From Desulfomicrobium sp. UBA5193 (GTDB lineage Bacteria > Desulfobacterota > Desulfovibrionia > Desulfovibrionales > Desulfomicrobiaceae), in contig DHWB01000003.1 in assembly GCA_002412965.1 (NCBI GenBank), forward strand, positions 648,320 through 712,319: a stretch of 64,000 nucleotides of DNA, given 5' to 3'. A model generated the notes under the pieces. It was given only the letters and a program-made list of their open reading frames with translations, had not been told where the DNA came from and did no database searches. The translations under genes were made by a program, and so were the position numbers. Shown piece by piece: positions 46,036 to 54,406 of the stretch (positions are counted from its first letter, which is position 1; the number at the start of each line of letters is the position of its first letter).

Positions 46036-46107
46036 TTGTGGAGTAGATCAGGATCGAACTGAGGAACTCTTGAATGCCATTCAAGAGACTGTGAATCTGT
46101 TACGAGA
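46036..46107 (-). pseudogene. Decayed tRNA-Ala (GGC)
   Basis: Read on the minus strand, CTTGAATGGCATTCAAG is a perfect alanine anticodon arm with GGC. It is followed at the correct distance by GTTCGATCC (T-loop) and CTCCACAA, where CTCCACCA is normal. The 5' acceptor strand and D-arm have lost pairing (no GGAGTAG opposite CTACTCC). One T-stem pair is mismatched. The 5' boundary is approximate. Confidence 0.6.
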
Positions 46108-46251
46108 GAAGATATTACCTGAACTTGTACATTCCGGCATGTCGGTACACGCACACCCGGACTGAAGTGTCTCACAATTGTCCCAAAGGATGGAGAGTGT
46201 GAAGTCTATGAACATCATCGCACCTCTAGTACAAACAAAAAAAGACGGTTA

Positions 46252-46323
46252 GGCGTCCTTGTTGAGTGTTAAATCCGGCCTGTCACGCCGGAGGACGTAA
46301 GTTTTAGCCCGATTTCCTCCTCA
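46252..46323 (+). pseudogene. Decayed second copy of tRNA-Asp
   Basis: The anticodon arm CCGGCCTGTCACGCCGG and the following AGGACGTAAG match tRNA-Asp at 43071-43147 base for base in the arm. The D-arm is shortened (GTTGAGTGTTAAAT), the T-arm is broken (TTTTAGCCC for TTCGAGTCC) and the ends no longer pair; CTCA stands in place of GCCA. Similarity continues into a copy of the terminator, so this is a duplicated locus, not a chance match. Confidence 0.75.
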
Positions 46324-46334
46324 AAAGAAGATAA

Positions 46335-46366
46335 GGGATTTCAGTTGAAACGCTGAGGTCCCTTTT
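46335..46366 (+). terminator. Copied tRNA-Asp terminator
   Basis: GGGATTTCAG (46335-46344) pairs with CTGAGGTCCC (46353-46362) through two G-U pairs, then TTTT. The left arm is identical to the one behind the intact tRNA-Asp. Confidence 0.65.
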
Positions 46367-46740
46367 GCTGTTCGTGGATTCTGATTTCATACTCATTCGT
46401 AAACCAGCGACAGAAAAGCCAAAAGACATATCACGTTATTATCGATGAAGGATCCTCCCAACTCATAAGCTGATAGGATTATGAGCATTTTCGCTTTAGA
46501 TATGAACATGGGTGGCTTGGAGATACAAGGGCATGTTTTTTAACGTGCTGAAATTGTGTGGCTTCCGCAATCACTCGTACACATCTGCCTGCTTTATATG
46601 TAATTTACTCCAAGTCGTTCAGTTTGCTTAATATAAGTTTGCATTATTGTTCAATATAGTGTAGGGAGTTTACACTTGGGATTTGTAAAGTCCGCCCCAT
46701 GTCAATGGAAAAAATCCAGGTCACGAAGTCAGGAGGCATC
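46367..46740. other. AT-rich leader region of the envelope operon
   Basis: 374 bases without a gene. It must contain the promoter of the operon starting at 46741. No clean -35/-10 or sigma-54 match stands out; the most AT-rich part is 46600-46680. Confidence 0.4.
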
Positions 46741-48921
46741 ATGTTTCGTTGTCTTGCGTCTGCACAGAGGATTCTCTTTCTGGGTACGGTACTGTGCCTG
46801 ACTGTCTTTGGCGGAATCGGGCATGCTGCCCTTGCCGACCTTGAGGCGACGCAGGGAAACGCCTCGTCTGACGCTCCCTCCGCTCTGGAGGGGACTGCCG
46901 AACATGCTGCCCTGGCCGACCTTGAGGCGACGCAGGGAAATGCTTCGTCTGACGCTCTCTCCGCTCTGGAGGGGACTGCCGGACATGCTGCGGGAGGAGC
47001 GCTCGATGACGGAGTCGTCTGCCAACCCGGAGCGCCGTGTCTGGAAGCGGCTACGCAGCTGCCGCTGCGTGTTCTGCCCCGTCCTTTTTCCGCCATTTAC
47101 CGCGAGGCGGCGGCGAACGAGGACGGCATCGTCCAGGCCAATGTCCAGGCCTTCAAACCCCTCTATGTCTTTGACCGCCAGGGCCTTGATCTGAGCCAGG
47201 CAGCGGACCCGCGCGGGTGGTATCAGGTCGGCCGCTCCAAGACCGAGCCCGAGGGCTGGATGCAGGCCAAGGATGTGCTCGAATGGAGGCAGGCCCTGCT
47301 GGTCTCCTACACCCATCCCGGCAACGAACTCGAAGGCCGCAGCCCCGTACTCATGTTCCGTGACCGGTCTGCTTTGGAGGCTATCGTCGACGACATGGAC
47401 ATGGCCGGCAAGGCCAAGGCCCTTTACGAGAGCGTCGGAGCAGGGAAGATTCCGGACAGCGTCGTGAGCATGGAGCCCAAGCGCTTCGTCGACATCACCA
47501 AACAGTTCTACGTTCTGCCCATCCTGCAGTGGACTCAGACTCAGATAAACGGTGACGACGTTCGCCTCCTGCAACTGGCCGCGGCCGTGCCGGGCGCCCG
47601 CGGGGCCGATACGGTCGGCAACGCCGACTACCTGGAACAGGCCCAGGTGGGTCGTGACGCAGGCGGTGCGATCATGCGCGACGTCAAGGCTGACATCGTT
47701 TTCGTCATCGACACGAGCCGCAGCATGCAGCCCTTCATCGATATGACCCGCGAGGCCGTGGCGCAGATGAGCCGGCAGTTCATCGCCGAGACGGCCGACC
47801 GTTTTCGTTTCGGTCTGGTGGTCTACCGTGACTCCCTTGAAGTCGCTCCCCAGCTTGAATACGTGAGTCGAAATCTCACTCCTGATCTGGTCAGCGCCGA
47901 CCAACTGGTCGGACTGCTGGAGAAGGAGGGCGGGGCCACGGCCGTGGGCAGCGTCGATTACGCCGAGGAGGCCTTCGCCGGCGTGGATGCGGCTCTGCGC
48001 TCCACGTGGCGCGACGGCGCCCTGCGCTTCGTCATCCTGCTGGGCGACGCCAGCTCTCACCCCAAGGGGCACAAGCAGAACACCTCCGGCAAGGATGAGA
48101 CGGACCTGCGCCGCGAGTACGACGACGCCCAGGTTCACCTGTTCGCCATCCATCTGCAGGATCCCCGGGCCAAGGAGGATCATCCGCTCGCCCTGGCCCA
48201 GTTCGGCCATCTGGCGAGGGTGCGCGGCGACGAGTCCAGCTCGGCCATCAAGGAGGTCAACGCGTTTGAAGAGGGCGAATACAAGGCCTTGGCTGAGCAC
48301 CTGACCGGCCGCATCAACACCCTTCTGAGCCAGACCATGGGCGGTAATACGACCGCCGCAGCGGCCCCCCTGGCCGAGTTCGACAAGCTTTGGGAGGCGG
48401 CTCTCATCGAGTACGTGGGCAAGGACGCGAGTCCGCCCAAGGACATTGTGGCCTGGGCCATGGACCGTGACCTCATCAACCCGGCCGACAAGGCCCTGGA
48501 CGTGCGCGTCTTGGTCACGCGCGAACAGCTTTCATCCCTGTCCCAGACCTTGGACCAAGTTGTGCAGGCCGTCATGCGCGCCGAAGTGACCCAGGGGCAG
48601 TTCTTTGAGGCTCTGCAGGGCGTGGCCGGACAGGCCATGAAGCGTCCCGAGGACCTGGGCGGGGCGGTGAAGCTGGCCGACACGGGCCTGCTGCCTGCCT
48701 TCATCCAGAGCCTGCCGTACAAGAGCGACATCCTGGCGCTGACGGACGACATGTTCGCCAGCATGACGGCCGAGCAGCGTTCGCAGCTGGAATGGAGCAT
48801 CCTGGCCAAGCTCGACCAGTACCGGACCATCAACGAGCAGGTCGATGCCTGGTTTCGCGTCAACGACACGGACCCCGACCAGGACATGGTGTACCCGCTG
48901 CACCTCGACTACCTGCCTTAG
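46741..48921 (+). CDS. Secreted von Willebrand A protein, PpkA periplasmic-part-like
   Basis: A 726-residue exported protein. Signal peptide 1-29 (RILFLGTVLCLTVFGGIGHA) is followed by two 27-residue repeats, an SH3-like segment (about 115-190; GWYQVGRSKTEPEGWMQAKDVLEW) and a vWA domain (about 315-545) with the metal site DTSRS (D324, S326, S328). The C-terminal 180 residues are helical. The order SH3-like then vWA, and tagT-, tagS- and tagR-like genes directly behind, match the periplasmic part of PpkA, the kinase of the type VI threonine-phosphorylation pathway. The kinase domain is absent. ATG 46741 follows CAGGAGGCATC. The PpkA link is inference. Confidence 0.8.
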   Translation: MFRCLASAQRILFLGTVLCLTVFGGIGHAALADLEATQGNASSDAPSALEGTAEHAALADLEATQGNASSDALSALEGTAGHAAGGALDDGVVCQPGAPCLEAATQLPLRVLPRPFSAIYREAAANEDGIVQANVQAFKPLYVFDRQGLDLSQAADPRGWYQVGRSKTEPEGWMQAKDVLEWRQALLVSYTHPGNELEGRSPVLMFRDRSALEAIVDDMDMAGKAKALYESVGAGKIPDSVVSMEPKRFVDITKQFYVLPILQWTQTQINGDDVRLLQLAAAVPGARGADTVGNADYLEQAQVGRDAGGAIMRDVKADIVFVIDTSRSMQPFIDMTREAVAQMSRQFIAETADRFRFGLVVYRDSLEVAPQLEYVSRNLTPDLVSADQLVGLLEKEGGATAVGSVDYAEEAFAGVDAALRSTWRDGALRFVILLGDASSHPKGHKQNTSGKDETDLRREYDDAQVHLFAIHLQDPRAKEDHPLALAQFGHLARVRGDESSSAIKEVNAFEEGEYKALAEHLTGRINTLLSQTMGGNTTAAAAPLAEFDKLWEAALIEYVGKDASPPKDIVAWAMDRDLINPADKALDVRVLVTREQLSSLSQTLDQVVQAVMRAEVTQGQFFEALQGVAGQAMKRPEDLGGAVKLADTGLLPAFIQSLPYKSDILALTDDMFASMTAEQRSQLEWSILAKLDQYRTINEQVDAWFRVNDTDPDQDMVYPLHLDYLP
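46822..46983 (+). repeat. Two 81-base tandem repeats inside the vWA gene
   Basis: Bases 46822-46902 and 46903-46983 differ at only a few positions. Each encodes HAALADLEATQGNASSDA plus SALEGTA-type residues; a third copy starts at 46984 (HAAGG) and stops. The unit lies right after the signal peptide, so copy number could change length without harming the folded domains. Confidence 0.9.
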
Positions 48922-48929
48922 GGGTTCCA

Positions 48930-49688
48930 GTGTCCGGCATTCCTCAGCCCATGGTCCTCCTGGAAGGACTGGTCAAGACGCGCAGCCAGAGCGAGAGCGT
49001 CTTCGAGCTGCGCGTGCCGTCCTTCGAGGTCGGACCGGGACGCATGGTGGCCGTAATCGGCGAGAGCGGATGTGGCAAAAGCACGCTGCTGGACATTCTG
49101 GCCCTGGTCATGGAACCAACCAGCGTGGAACGCTTCGAGATCGTCACGGGGCCATCGGCCTCTCCGGTTGACGCAGCGGCCCTGTGGGCTGGGGGCGACG
49201 AGGGGGCTCTGGCCGCCCTGCGGCGGGACAACTTCGGCTATGTCCTGCAGACCGGTGGTTTGCTGCCTTTTCTGAGCGTGCGCCAAAATATCCTCCTGCC
49301 CGGAAGCTTGAGCGGCGGTCGTATTCCATCGGAGCGGATCGAGGCTCTGGCGGCGGGCATGGGCGTGGCTGGATGTCTGGATCGCATGCCCGCCTCCCTG
49401 TCCATTGGCCAGCGGCAGCGCGTGGCCATCCTGCGCGCCCTGGCCCACGGGCCGCGTCTGGTGCTGGCCGACGAGCCCACGGCGGCCGTGGACAAGGGCC
49501 GGGCCAGGGCTATCATGGACGACATGCACCGCCTGGCCAGGGAGGAATCCGTGGCCGTGGTGGTCGTCACCCACGATGTGGATCTGGTCATGGACCGGGC
49601 CGACACGGCCTACACCTTCGATCTTGAACATGTGTCCGACAACGTCACCCGCTCCGTCTGCCGACCCGTGACGGCGGAGGCGCCGTGA
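48930..49688 (+). CDS. ABC transporter ATPase, TagT/LolD-like
   Basis: A 252-residue ATPase. Walker A GESGCGKST (near 45-53), Q-loop in YVLQTGGLLPFLSV, signature SLSIGQRQRVAI, Walker B LVLADEPT and switch VVVTHD are complete. It fits the LolD/MacB class that pairs with FtsX-type permeases. GTG 48930 starts 8 bases after the vWA stop with AGGGG upstream; ATG 48951 is an alternative. It overlaps the permease gene by 4 bases. In type VI clusters TagT with TagS acts upstream of PpkA; by position this is the equivalent. Confidence 0.87.
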   Translation: MSGIPQPMVLLEGLVKTRSQSESVFELRVPSFEVGPGRMVAVIGESGCGKSTLLDILALVMEPTSVERFEIVTGPSASPVDAAALWAGGDEGALAALRRDNFGYVLQTGGLLPFLSVRQNILLPGSLSGGRIPSERIEALAAGMGVAGCLDRMPASLSIGQRQRVAILRALAHGPRLVLADEPTAAVDKGRARAIMDDMHRLAREESVAVVVVTHDVDLVMDRADTAYTFDLEHVSDNVTRSVCRPVTAEAP

Positions 49689-51517
49689 GCCACGGGCCTC
49701 TGCGGCGCATCCCGTTCCTGGCCGCGGCCCACCTGCGCCACGAATGGGTCCTGACCTTGTGCCTGGTCATCGCCCTCGCCGCCGTCATCTCGCCGCTTTT
49801 GGTTCTGCTCGGACTCAAACACGGCACCATTCAGACCCTGCGTGAACGCCTGGTGGAGGATCCGGTCTTCCGGGAGATTCGGCCCACCCAGACCCGCGAG
49901 TTTTCTCCGGAATGGTTCAAAGACCTGTCCGCCTGGGCCGGAGTGGGCTTTCTCACCCCGACCATCCTGCCCCTGTCATCCGTCCTTTCCGTCGTCCTCC
50001 CCGAAACTTCCGGCACCGCGCTCTTCGATCTCATCCCCACGGCCCCCGGCGATCCCCTGCTTCTGGAGAACGGCGGGATGGTGCCCGGCGAGAGTGAGGT
50101 CGTGCTTACGGCCGAGGCCGCGCGCCGGGCCGGGGTCGACCAGGGCGGCGAAATCGTGGTCAGGGTCACCCGGTCCCGTGGCGGACGCAGCGAAGCCGTA
50201 GAGGCGCGGCTGCGGGTCGCCGCCGTGCTGGACCAGCGAGCGGGCTCCTTGCCGAGAGTCTACGCGCCACTGTCCTTCGTGCTGGACGTCGAAGCCTACA
50301 AGGAGGGCTACGCGGCCCCGGCGCGGGGCTGGACCGGGGAAACCCCGCAGCCCTATCCCAGTTTCGACGGCGTGGTGCTCCTGCTGCCCGTGCCTTTGCA
50401 GCCCATCGTGCGTTCCGGCCTGGCCATCAATACCGGCTTCGGCCGCGTCACGGAGATCGCCCCTGCGCGGGTGCGTGAGCTGCTCGGCTTCGTGCCGCCA
50501 GACGGCTTCGCCTGCTACGAATTGCCCGCTCCTGGCCAGCCGGTGACCGCCGCCAGCCTGCGGTCCGTAGATCAGAAGCTCAGGGGCCATTCCCGCGTTC
50601 TTTTGCCGTACGTCCGCGACGTGGTCCTGCATGACGGCGAACGTGAATTGCGTCCGGTGGGTCTGTCCTTAGGCGAAACACAGGCGGCCCTGCTGGGGCT
50701 GAAGCCGACGCCCTGGCCGGAATTCAGCGGTCACCTGCCTGAGGGCGCAGCGATTGTGGACTGCCTGTGGCCGGCTGCGGACGCCCTTGGCCAGGGGCAG
50801 ACCGTGGACGTGCGCGCTGCGGGCCAGGCGGAGGTCGGCTTTTTCCTGCGTGTGGCCGGGAGCATTGATCTGGACCGTCCCGTGGTGCCGGCGGAGCTTT
50901 TGGGCGTGCTGCGTACGGCCGTTCAGCGCGCCGTGACTTTTGATCGCGAGTCCGAGTCCTTCCACATGGCCCGGGGCGGGTTCCGGGGCTTTCGTCTCTA
51001 CGCCGGGAGCATCGACAACGTTCCGGAATTGTACCGCAGACTCAAGGACCAGGGCGTGGAGGTAGCGGCCGAGGTGGAGGCCATCGAGCGCATCCGTATC
51101 CTGGACCAGGGGCTTTCGCGGCTGTTCTGGCTCATCGCCACCTTGGGGCTATTCGGGGGAACCGGTGTGCTGGTGGCCAGCCTTTATGCGGCGGTGGAGC
51201 GCCGTCGCAGGGATCTGGGGGTGCTTCGGCTCCTGGGTTTCGCCAGGCGGCATGTCTTCTTTTTTCCCATGGTGCAGGGTCTCATCATAGCGACTCTGGG
51301 GCTTGCGACCGGATTCGGCGGCTACGCCGTCCTGGCCGGGGCCATAGACCGCGCCTTCGCCATGGACCTCGCCCCGGGGGAGGCGTTCTGCATCCTCCCG
51401 GTCGGCTATGTCCCCCTGTTCTGCCTTATAACACTCGTTCTGGCGTCCCTGGCCTCCTTGGCAGCCGCCTGGCGGGCAACGTGCATCGATCCTGCGGAGG
51501 TCATTCGTGAGCAGTGA
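49685..51517 (+). CDS. FtsX-type ABC permease, TagS-like
   Basis: A 610-residue inner-membrane protein. One N-terminal helix (about 18-42) is followed by a large periplasmic domain (about 45-475) and three C-terminal helices (near 479-503, 525-555, 565-595), the FtsX/MacB arrangement. GTG 49685 overlaps the ATPase stop. Such permeases move no small solute but transmit ATP-driven motion to periplasmic or outer-membrane partners, or extract lipoproteins. The partners here are presumably the next gene products. Confidence 0.85.
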   Translation: MSHGPLRRIPFLAAAHLRHEWVLTLCLVIALAAVISPLLVLLGLKHGTIQTLRERLVEDPVFREIRPTQTREFSPEWFKDLSAWAGVGFLTPTILPLSSVLSVVLPETSGTALFDLIPTAPGDPLLLENGGMVPGESEVVLTAEAARRAGVDQGGEIVVRVTRSRGGRSEAVEARLRVAAVLDQRAGSLPRVYAPLSFVLDVEAYKEGYAAPARGWTGETPQPYPSFDGVVLLLPVPLQPIVRSGLAINTGFGRVTEIAPARVRELLGFVPPDGFACYELPAPGQPVTAASLRSVDQKLRGHSRVLLPYVRDVVLHDGERELRPVGLSLGETQAALLGLKPTPWPEFSGHLPEGAAIVDCLWPAADALGQGQTVDVRAAGQAEVGFFLRVAGSIDLDRPVVPAELLGVLRTAVQRAVTFDRESESFHMARGGFRGFRLYAGSIDNVPELYRRLKDQGVEVAAEVEAIERIRILDQGLSRLFWLIATLGLFGGTGVLVASLYAAVERRRRDLGVLRLLGFARRHVFFFPMVQGLIIATLGLATGFGGYAVLAGAIDRAFAMDLAPGEAFCILPVGYVPLFCLITLVLASLASLAAAWRATCIDPAEVIREQ

Positions 51518-53192
51518 CGGTTTGTGGAAGCGGCGCCTGGCCGCGACGGTTCTCTTTCTGACGGCTTTCGTCGTGGCGGCCATCCCGGTCCTGGCTGAGG
51601 CGCCCGCGCCGACTCCGTACAATCCCAAGCCGGCCGAGGGGGACCTGATCCTGCCCATGCCCGGCGACGCCCACATGGTTTTCCGCCGGGTGCAGGTCCC
51701 GGGCAAGGGGTTCTGGGGCGACCAGAGCCGCATCATCCAGATCGGTGACGCCTCGGGAGGCATCTTCGAGGGCCTGCAGCGCACCCAGATCAGCGGTTCC
51801 TTCCCAACCGGCGAGCAGGAAGCCTGGGAGATCGTTCTGGCCAAGTACGAGCTGACGCGTGGGCAATTTGTGGCGGTCATGGGCATGGACGCATTGCTTG
51901 CGGCCAGCGGCGACCCCGAGGACCAGAAGCTGCCGACCCTGCAGGGGCGCGCCCAGCGCGACGCCCTGATGATGCCCCTGACCTACGTCGGCCACGGCGA
52001 CGTCGCGGAGTTCATCCGCCGTTACAACCAGTGGCTCTTCGATCCGGCCCACTCCGAACGGGTAACGAACATGCCCAAGGTGGACGGGGTGCCGGGCTTC
52101 CTGCGCCTGCCGGCGGAGGACGAGTGGGAATACTGCGCACGCGGCGGCCTTGCGGCCATCCAGGGCGGGACTTTCGACGACAGGCTGCCCTTTGCGGCCG
52201 CCAAGGTCGACGAGTTCGCCTGGCACCTGGGCAACGCCAAGCATCAGCTCCGTCCCGTGGGTCTGCGCCAGTCCGACACGGGCGGATTTCACGATCTCTT
52301 CGGCAACGCCCAGGAGATGACCTCGGGCCTGTTCCGGCCCGAGATCTGGCAGGGCAAGCCCGGCGGCGTGGCCGTGCGCGGCGGAAGCGTCTCCACCCCG
52401 GCGGCGGACCTGCGCAGTTCCCTGCGCGCCGAGCTCGACGTGTACGGCTGGAACGCCGACGCCAAGAAGGTCGAGGAAAGAAAGTCCTTCAACACCGGCG
52501 CGCGGCTGGCCATCGGTTCCAACGTCGTTGTCGGCACGGCCCAACGGGGAGAGATCGAGAAGGAGTACGAGGCGTACAAGGCCGACTTGCGCAAGACCAT
52601 GCCCGTGGGGCGCACCCTGGACAACCTCGTCAGCCAGGCCTCGGTCCAGATCGGAGCGGCCGACCCCATCATCGAGGGCCTTATCAAGGACAATCCGGCC
52701 CTGAAGGAGCCCCTGAAAGCGGTCCAGTCAACCCTGGACAAGGCGAGAGAGCGCCTCGAACTGGCCCAGCGCGAAAGCGCCCGCAGCCTGGCCCAGGACG
52801 CCGCCCGCAACGGAGTCAACCTGTCGGCCTACCTTTCGCGCCTGACGCGGCTGAAGGAAACTCTGGCCCTGGCCAAGGAACTTGCGGAAACTTCGACGCG
52901 CTATCAGGAACAGGTCGCTGCGGTGGAGAAGTCCATGGGTGAACTGGAGACGGCGCTTGGCGAGCAGATGCAGGGCTACAAGGACAAGATCGGCACGCTG
53001 GGCGAATACGAGAAGGCGTATATCGACTCTGCCTTCACGGAGCTTGAGGCCAGGGAGATGACCAAACGCGAACGTCTGGTCATGAAATTGCTCAAAGGGC
53101 ATGTCCAAGGCTTCGCGGAGCAGCGCCGGGCCGACACCGAACTTTGGCTGGAGGAGTTCCGTAAGGGCTTTGCCGAATTTTCAGATTCATAA
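51507..53192 (+). CDS. Exported formylglycine-enzyme-fold protein, TagR-like
   Basis: A 561-residue protein with a signal peptide (about 8-30). The FGE-sulfatase fold (about 50-345) shows KYELTRGQFVAVMG, RLPAEDEWEYCARGG, GLFDLFGNAQEMT-like GGFHDLFGNAQEMTSG and VRGGSVST ... NTGARLA. The two catalytic cysteines of true formylglycine enzymes (GSxLCxxxYC) are missing, as in TagR, so it is probably a binding rather than catalytic protein. A long coiled-coil region follows (about 380-555). GTG 51507 overlaps the permease end by 11 bases. Confidence 0.85.
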   Translation: MSSDGLWKRRLAATVLFLTAFVVAAIPVLAEAPAPTPYNPKPAEGDLILPMPGDAHMVFRRVQVPGKGFWGDQSRIIQIGDASGGIFEGLQRTQISGSFPTGEQEAWEIVLAKYELTRGQFVAVMGMDALLAASGDPEDQKLPTLQGRAQRDALMMPLTYVGHGDVAEFIRRYNQWLFDPAHSERVTNMPKVDGVPGFLRLPAEDEWEYCARGGLAAIQGGTFDDRLPFAAAKVDEFAWHLGNAKHQLRPVGLRQSDTGGFHDLFGNAQEMTSGLFRPEIWQGKPGGVAVRGGSVSTPAADLRSSLRAELDVYGWNADAKKVEERKSFNTGARLAIGSNVVVGTAQRGEIEKEYEAYKADLRKTMPVGRTLDNLVSQASVQIGAADPIIEGLIKDNPALKEPLKAVQSTLDKARERLELAQRESARSLAQDAARNGVNLSAYLSRLTRLKETLALAKELAETSTRYQEQVAAVEKSMGELETALGEQMQGYKDKIGTLGEYEKAYIDSAFTELEAREMTKRERLVMKLLKGHVQGFAEQRRADTELWLEEFRKGFAEFSDS

Positions 53193-53216
53193 AACAAACA
53201 ATTTCAGGAGGATGAC

Positions 53217-53867
53217 ATGATGAAAAAGATAGCTAAGGTGCTCGTTGTGGTGCTCCTGGTCTTCGCCCTGTTGCCCGGATGCGCGACGATGTCCGACAAG
53301 AACCGCACCCAGGCCGAGGGTACGGGAGTCGGGGCCGTTCTGGGCGGCCTGCTCGGTTATGCCGTGGGTGGGGGCAAAGGTGCGGCCATCGGCGCCGCGG
53401 CCGGTGCCGGGCTGGGCTTTTTGGTCGGCAACGAGATAGCCAAGCGCAAGCAGGCCTATGCCAGCACGGAGGAGTTCCTCGACGCGGAAATCTCCAACAC
53501 GCAGGAGTACAACAAGACGGCCATCGCCTACAACGCGCAGCTCTCCAAGGACGTGGCCACACTGGAAAAGCAGTCCAAGACCCTGCGCGCCCAGTACGAC
53601 AAGGGCACGGTGGACAAGAAGGTCCTGGCGGCCAAGAGCGACGAGCTGCGGACGAAGATCGACGCCAGCAAGAAGCTCGAAGATACCCTGGCCAAGGAGC
53701 TTGAAGTTCAGACCACCATCGTGGCCGACGAGAAGAAGACGCGCCCCGCAGACGATCAGTACATCGTGCGCCTGGAAAAGGAAGTGAACACCCTGCAGAA
53801 GAACCTGGACAAGCTGCGTGACGGTAGCACCCAGTTGGCCCAGATCGATCAGAGGCTGAGCGTATGA
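53217..53867 (+). CDS. Glycine-zipper lipoprotein with coiled coil
   Basis: A 216-residue lipoprotein. Signal peptide ends in the lipobox LLPGC (C at 22). A glycine-rich double helix hairpin follows (about 36-75; GAVLGGLLGYAVGGGKGAAI), as in outer-membrane glycine-zipper proteins, then a long coiled coil (about 90-215). AGGAGG precedes ATG 53217. It takes the place of the lipoprotein tagQ next to tagR, but I see no sequence reason to call it TagQ. Confidence 0.8.
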   Translation: MMKKIAKVLVVVLLVFALLPGCATMSDKNRTQAEGTGVGAVLGGLLGYAVGGGKGAAIGAAAGAGLGFLVGNEIAKRKQAYASTEEFLDAEISNTQEYNKTAIAYNAQLSKDVATLEKQSKTLRAQYDKGTVDKKVLAAKSDELRTKIDASKKLEDTLAKELEVQTTIVADEKKTRPADDQYIVRLEKEVNTLQKNLDKLRDGSTQLAQIDQRLSV

Positions 53868-54406
53868 GGAGGACGATTTTCATCCTGATGCTCTTCGCGG
53901 CGGTGCTTTTGGGCGGCTGCGCGGGTCAGCATGACCCGCGCACAGGCGGCTTTTTCGGCGGGGTCGCCGGTCTGAGCGGTGGCGGTTACAAGGACCGCGT
54001 GGCGGAACGCGAGGCGCGGCTTGAAGAGTTGCGTGCCACCCAGAGCGAACTCGCTGCCGAAAAGGGCCAGCTGGAGTCCCAGAAATCGGCGGCTCAGGCC
54101 CAGCTTGACAAGGATCAGGCGCTGGTGCGGGCCATGCAGATCGAAATCACGGCCCTGGAAAAAAAGACCAAGAGCCTCGCCACCAAGGAGGGCACGGACA
54201 AGCAGCGCGTGGCCGACATGCAGAAGCGGGTCACCGACCTGAAAGGGAAAATGAACCAGCAGTCTTCGTCACTGGATGATCTGGAAGGCAGCGGCCTTGG
54301 CGACGCGGACATGGACCTGCGCCGCAAGCAGCTCGAAAAGCAGCGCGACGCCCTGCGCAAGGAATACGACCTGCTCATGAAGATGCAGATGGAACTGGCC
54401 CAGTGA
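53864..54406 (+). CDS. Coiled-coil lipoprotein
   Basis: A 180-residue lipoprotein with lipobox LLGGC (C at 19), a short glycine-rich linker (GGFFGGVAGLSGGG) and an almost continuous coiled coil from about 45 to 178. It overlaps the previous lipoprotein gene by 4 bases (ATGA), so equal synthesis is likely, and the two coils might pair. Confidence 0.8.
   Translation: MRRTIFILMLFAAVLLGGCAGQHDPRTGGFFGGVAGLSGGGYKDRVAEREARLEELRATQSELAAEKGQLESQKSAAQAQLDKDQALVRAMQIEITALEKKTKSLATKEGTDKQRVADMQKRVTDLKGKMNQQSSSLDDLEGSGLGDADMDLRRKQLEKQRDALRKEYDLLMKMQMELAQ

Noticed and set aside
45764..46084. 106-codon minus-strand frame
   Set aside because: It runs through a terminator hairpin and the tRNA-Ala remnant and shows no protein-like pattern.
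46600..46680. Sigma-70 promoter for the envelope operon
   Set aside because: Several AT-rich hexamers occur but none pairs a good -35 with a -10 at acceptable spacing.
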